Source of the DNA: CAZTDD01 sp964612675
GTDB lineage: Bacteria > Hinthialibacterota > Hinthialibacteria > Hinthialibacterales > JAKPRU01
Direction: 5' to 3'
DNA: 7,177 bases
Assembly (NCBI GenBank): GCA_964612675.1
Contig: CAZTDD010000200.1
Span: 1 to 7,177, forward strand
The translations under genes were made by a program, and so were the position numbers. Under the pieces are notes generated by a model. It did no database searches and was not told the DNA's origin. It worked only from the letters and a program-made list of their open reading frames with translations. Within the stretch, counting starts at the first letter, position 1; each line of letters begins with the position of its first letter. Positions 5,463 through 7,177 of the stretch are shown here, in pieces.

Positions 5463-6938
5463 ATGCCAGTGTCAGACTTTTTGCCGCCTCGTTACTTATT
5501 CGAGGAGACGCTAGGACTGACGAACCATGGCTGTTTATCCAGCCTTGCGTATCCCTCCACCTTTTACTACGGTGCGGGAAATGTTAACGGAAGGCAAGGC
5601 ACATCACGTGTCAATTTTGTTCAGGAGCTGCTGATTTTGTCCGCGAATCCTGCATCGTTTCCATTGCGCTTGAAGTTGCATGGTTGTCGAGCCGACCTGA
5701 TTCGGGAATTGCCGCAGGTGTACCCGGACGTATGGCGGTTAATCTGCAATCTTTCAACCCGGAGCCACATTTCCATCGATATCGAAAACCAATCGATTCT
5801 GCAGCGCGGGGCAGGCGGATGGCATCCGCTTCGAAATCCGGAAGTCGGTGACGATTTGATGAGGGCTCTGCGTGTCATCAACCGCCTGCCGAATCGTGAA
5901 CTGACCGCGTCCGAGGACGATCTGGCCGTCATCATCCTTGCGGGCGGAACAGGCAGCCGATTTGCGGACGGTTCCAGCCAGAAGGTACTCCATCCCGTCG
6001 CGCGAGTGCCCGCACTGGAACGTTCGCTGAATACATGCCGGGAGGCGGGGGCAGGCCCGATCGTACTGGTCGTCGGTTACCGATGGGATGAGGTTTTCGA
6101 CTTCACTGAACGACACGCGCCCGACTGTCATTATGTGTATCAACCCCGCGCGATGGGAACCGGCGACGCGGCGCGGCGGGCGACCTGGCTGCTCCGGTCG
6201 AAGGGGTTCGAAGGGACTGTTCTCATCCTGGCCGGGGATAAAGTTCTGTCACGTCAAGCGATTCCCGCTATGATCGAAACCCATAAAGCGCGTCAAGCAG
6301 ACATGACCCTGGCGGCGGCGGGTAAATCGGTGTGGCCGAACTCGGGCCGGGTTGTGATGGATGGTCGAAAGGAAGTGCTTTCCGTGATCGAACGGCCCGA
6401 CGTTATCCAGCGTCAGATGTTCCGCCGCATCTTCGACATCAAAGACGACATTGTCGACACCGACGAATTGTTGACGGGGTTTCGCCTCCTACAGCCCAGC
6501 GAGAAGAAACTCAGAAAGGCTCTGGGATCGGATCTGTGGAATCTACTGTCCAGAGGTGGCGAGTGTCCTCGAGTTCAACTGGCTGCGTTGGTCGATCCGG
6601 GTCAGCTGGTGTTTCGGCTGCGGACGACGGACGGCAATGAATTTGAGATGACACCGGAGGCGATCGAAGACCGCTGCGATTTGGTGAATGTTTCTTTGTA
6701 CCTCTTTTCCTCGGAGGCCCTGTACTGGGCGATGGACCGTTTGGAATCGCTTAATGCGCAAGGGGAATTCTATTTGACCGATGCCGCCGAGATTCTCGCA
6801 CAGAGCAGGGAAGCACCGCGACGATACAGAGTCTGCGCGGCTCGTTTGCCGGATGATTACGATGCGGCCGGATTCAATACGCTCGAAGAACTCGCCGACA
6901 TTGAGGAACATATGAAACGGCTCGGGACAGCGGAGTAA
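5463..6938 (+). CDS. GlmU-like sugar-1-phosphate nucleotidyltransferase with N-terminal extension and internal insertion
   Basis: This 491-aa protein has a GlmU-type nucleotidyltransferase domain from about 153 to the end: LAVIILAGGTGSRF (154-167) with K174 downstream, QPRAMGTGDA (227-236), LAGDKVL (256-262) with a metal-binding Asp, VIERPD (308-313), DLVNVSLYLF (406-415), NAQGEFYLTD (431-440) and GFN (470-472) for the second metal ligand. It probably couples a sugar 1-phosphate to UTP or a similar nucleotide. Three oddities stand out: residues 1-150 are an extension I do not recognise; about 84 extra residues (roughly 316-404) separate E310 from N409, which in GlmU are about 15 apart; and the left-handed beta-helix acetyltransferase domain is absent. 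The ATG at 5463 follows GAGAGGGG at 7 nt. The frame is open upstream, but only into the repeat. The divergent aminotransferase suggests an amino-sugar pathway. Confidence 0.88.
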   Translation: MPVSDFLPPRYLFEETLGLTNHGCLSSLAYPSTFYYGAGNVNGRQGTSRVNFVQELLILSANPASFPLRLKLHGCRADLIRELPQVYPDVWRLICNLSTRSHISIDIENQSILQRGAGGWHPLRNPEVGDDLMRALRVINRLPNRELTASEDDLAVIILAGGTGSRFADGSSQKVLHPVARVPALERSLNTCREAGAGPIVLVVGYRWDEVFDFTERHAPDCHYVYQPRAMGTGDAARRATWLLRSKGFEGTVLILAGDKVLSRQAIPAMIETHKARQADMTLAAAGKSVWPNSGRVVMDGRKEVLSVIERPDVIQRQMFRRIFDIKDDIVDTDELLTGFRLLQPSEKKLRKALGSDLWNLLSRGGECPRVQLAALVDPGQLVFRLRTTDGNEFEMTPEAIEDRCDLVNVSLYLFSSEALYWAMDRLESLNAQGEFYLTDAAEILAQSREAPRRYRVCAARLPDDYDAAGFNTLEELADIEEHMKRLGTAE

Positions 6939-6944
6939 ATCGTT

Positions 6945-6978
6945 CCCTCACCCCGGCCCTCTCCCAGGGGGAGAGGGG
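6945..6978 (+). repeat. Palindromic REP-like repeat, copy 2
   Basis: Blocks are CCCTCACCC, CGG, CCCTCTCCC (6957-6965), loop AGG, GGGAGAGGG (6969-6977). It begins 6 bp after the stop of the nucleotidyltransferase gene and could act as a transcript-end hairpin, though no T-run follows. Confidence 0.85.
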
Positions 6979-7031
6979 ATTTCGACACTCCTGACGGGTT
7001 CGCAAAAAGTCGAAAGTTGGCATCGGAAGTT

Positions 7032-7065
7032 CCCTCTCCCCCCGGGAGAGGGTTAGGGTGAGGGG
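7032..7065 (-). repeat. Palindromic REP-like repeat, copy 3, inverted
   Basis: Read on the minus strand the blocks are CCCTCACCC, TAA, CCCTCTCCC, loop GGG, GGGAGAGGG (7032-7040 on the plus strand). It matches copy 1 at 31 of 33 positions and copy 2 at 29 of 33, and faces copy 2 across 53 bp. Confidence 0.85.
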
Positions 7066-7091
7066 CGTTAGTTGCACCGGATTCGATTATC

Positions 7092-7177
7092 ATGACTAAC
7101 CTCTCTATTCGTCAGAGACAGGAAATGAATCAGAGGCAAAGGGCTTTTGTGATGACAAGGTTCCGTCACGTACAATG
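7092..7177 (+). CDS. Possible start of a gene cut by the window end
   Basis: A frame beginning at ATG 7092 is open to the window edge (MTNLSIRQRQEMNQRQRAF...). Two in-frame internal ATGs, at 7125 and 7152, are alternative starts; the last has AAAGGG about 9 nt upstream and is the better supported. Only 28 codons are visible and no family can be recognised. The stretch could equally be leader sequence. Confidence 0.2.
   Translation, partial: MTNLSIRQRQEMNQRQRAFVMTRFRHVQ

Larger units (their letters stand above)
6945..7065. mobile_element. Possible MITE-like element with inverted repeat ends
   Basis: Copies 2 and 3 of the palindromic repeat form terminal inverted repeats of about 33 bp around a 53-bp core, which itself contains a 7-bp inverted repeat TTTCGAC (6980-6986) / GTCGAAA (7009-7015). 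CGTT occurs directly left of the element (6941-6944) and one base beyond its right end (7066-7069), which may be a 4-bp target duplication or chance. It has no coding capacity, so it would need a transposase elsewhere in the genome. Confidence 0.4.

Noticed and set aside
6957..6990. Repeat copy 2 as a rho-independent terminator of the nucleotidyltransferase gene
   Set aside because: The hairpin is strong but is followed by GATTTCGAC and not a T-run, and the same hairpin precedes a gene at 5434, so termination is not its evident role.
5421..7065. CRISPR-like array from the three repeat copies
   Set aside because: The copies are over 1 kb apart or inverted, with no regular spacers and no cas genes; a dispersed palindromic repeat explains them.

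Overview
The window reads as a fragment of a moderately GC-rich, environmental-type bacterial genome. Its gene content would suit Planctomycetota, Poribacteria, Latescibacterota or similar phyla: a secreted DUF1349-like carbohydrate-binding protein, a sialidase-like Asp-box propeller, sugar-nucleotide enzymes, and dispersed CCCTCACCC/CCCTCTCCC palindromes. No marker gene fixes the phylum, so this placement is a guess. No rRNA, tRNA, CRISPR array or transposase was recognised.

Layout. (1) Positions 1-904, minus strand: the N-terminal part of a secreted protein with a signal peptide and a concanavalin-like (DUF1349-type) domain; it runs off the left edge as a second domain begins. (2) About 300 AT-rich bases form a divergent promoter region with a promoter for each flanking gene, several small dyads and a perfect 16-bp tandem duplication. 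(3) Positions 1202-2215, plus strand: a cytoplasmic four-Asp-box sialidase-family protein. (4) Positions 2216-2464: a convergent intergenic gap. (5) Positions 3784 down to 2465, minus strand: three tightly overlapping genes for proteins of unknown function with visibly lower GC than the flanks. A 65-aa ORF may lie in front of them, and a good sigma70-type promoter lies further upstream at 4024-4052. The first of the three proteins has a helical N-terminal half and a C-terminal strand-then-helix segment that looks to me like the COMM domain of eukaryotic COMMD proteins; the other two end in, or consist of, coiled coil. (6) Positions 5386 down to 4190, minus strand: a DegT/DnrJ/EryC1/StrS-type sugar aminotransferase. 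(7) Positions 5463-6938, plus strand and divergent from it: a GlmU-like nucleotidyltransferase with an unusual 150-residue N-terminal extension, an insertion of about 84 residues inside the catalytic domain, and no acyltransferase domain. (8) Positions 6945-7065: two inverted copies of the palindromic repeat that may together form a small MITE-like element. A possible gene start follows at the right edge.

How the parts work together. The aminotransferase and the nucleotidyltransferase probably take part in making an activated amino sugar for a surface glycan; they are divergent neighbours and one palindromic repeat fills most of the 76 bp between them. The secreted lectin-like protein and the sialidase-like propeller fit a polysaccharide-handling lifestyle but need not share a pathway with the sugar genes. 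The low-GC cassette looks like a separate acquisition and is the best candidate for an undescribed system. Its subunit composition (one possible COMM-like protein plus two coiled-coil proteins) suggests a multiprotein complex; its function cannot be read from the sequence.
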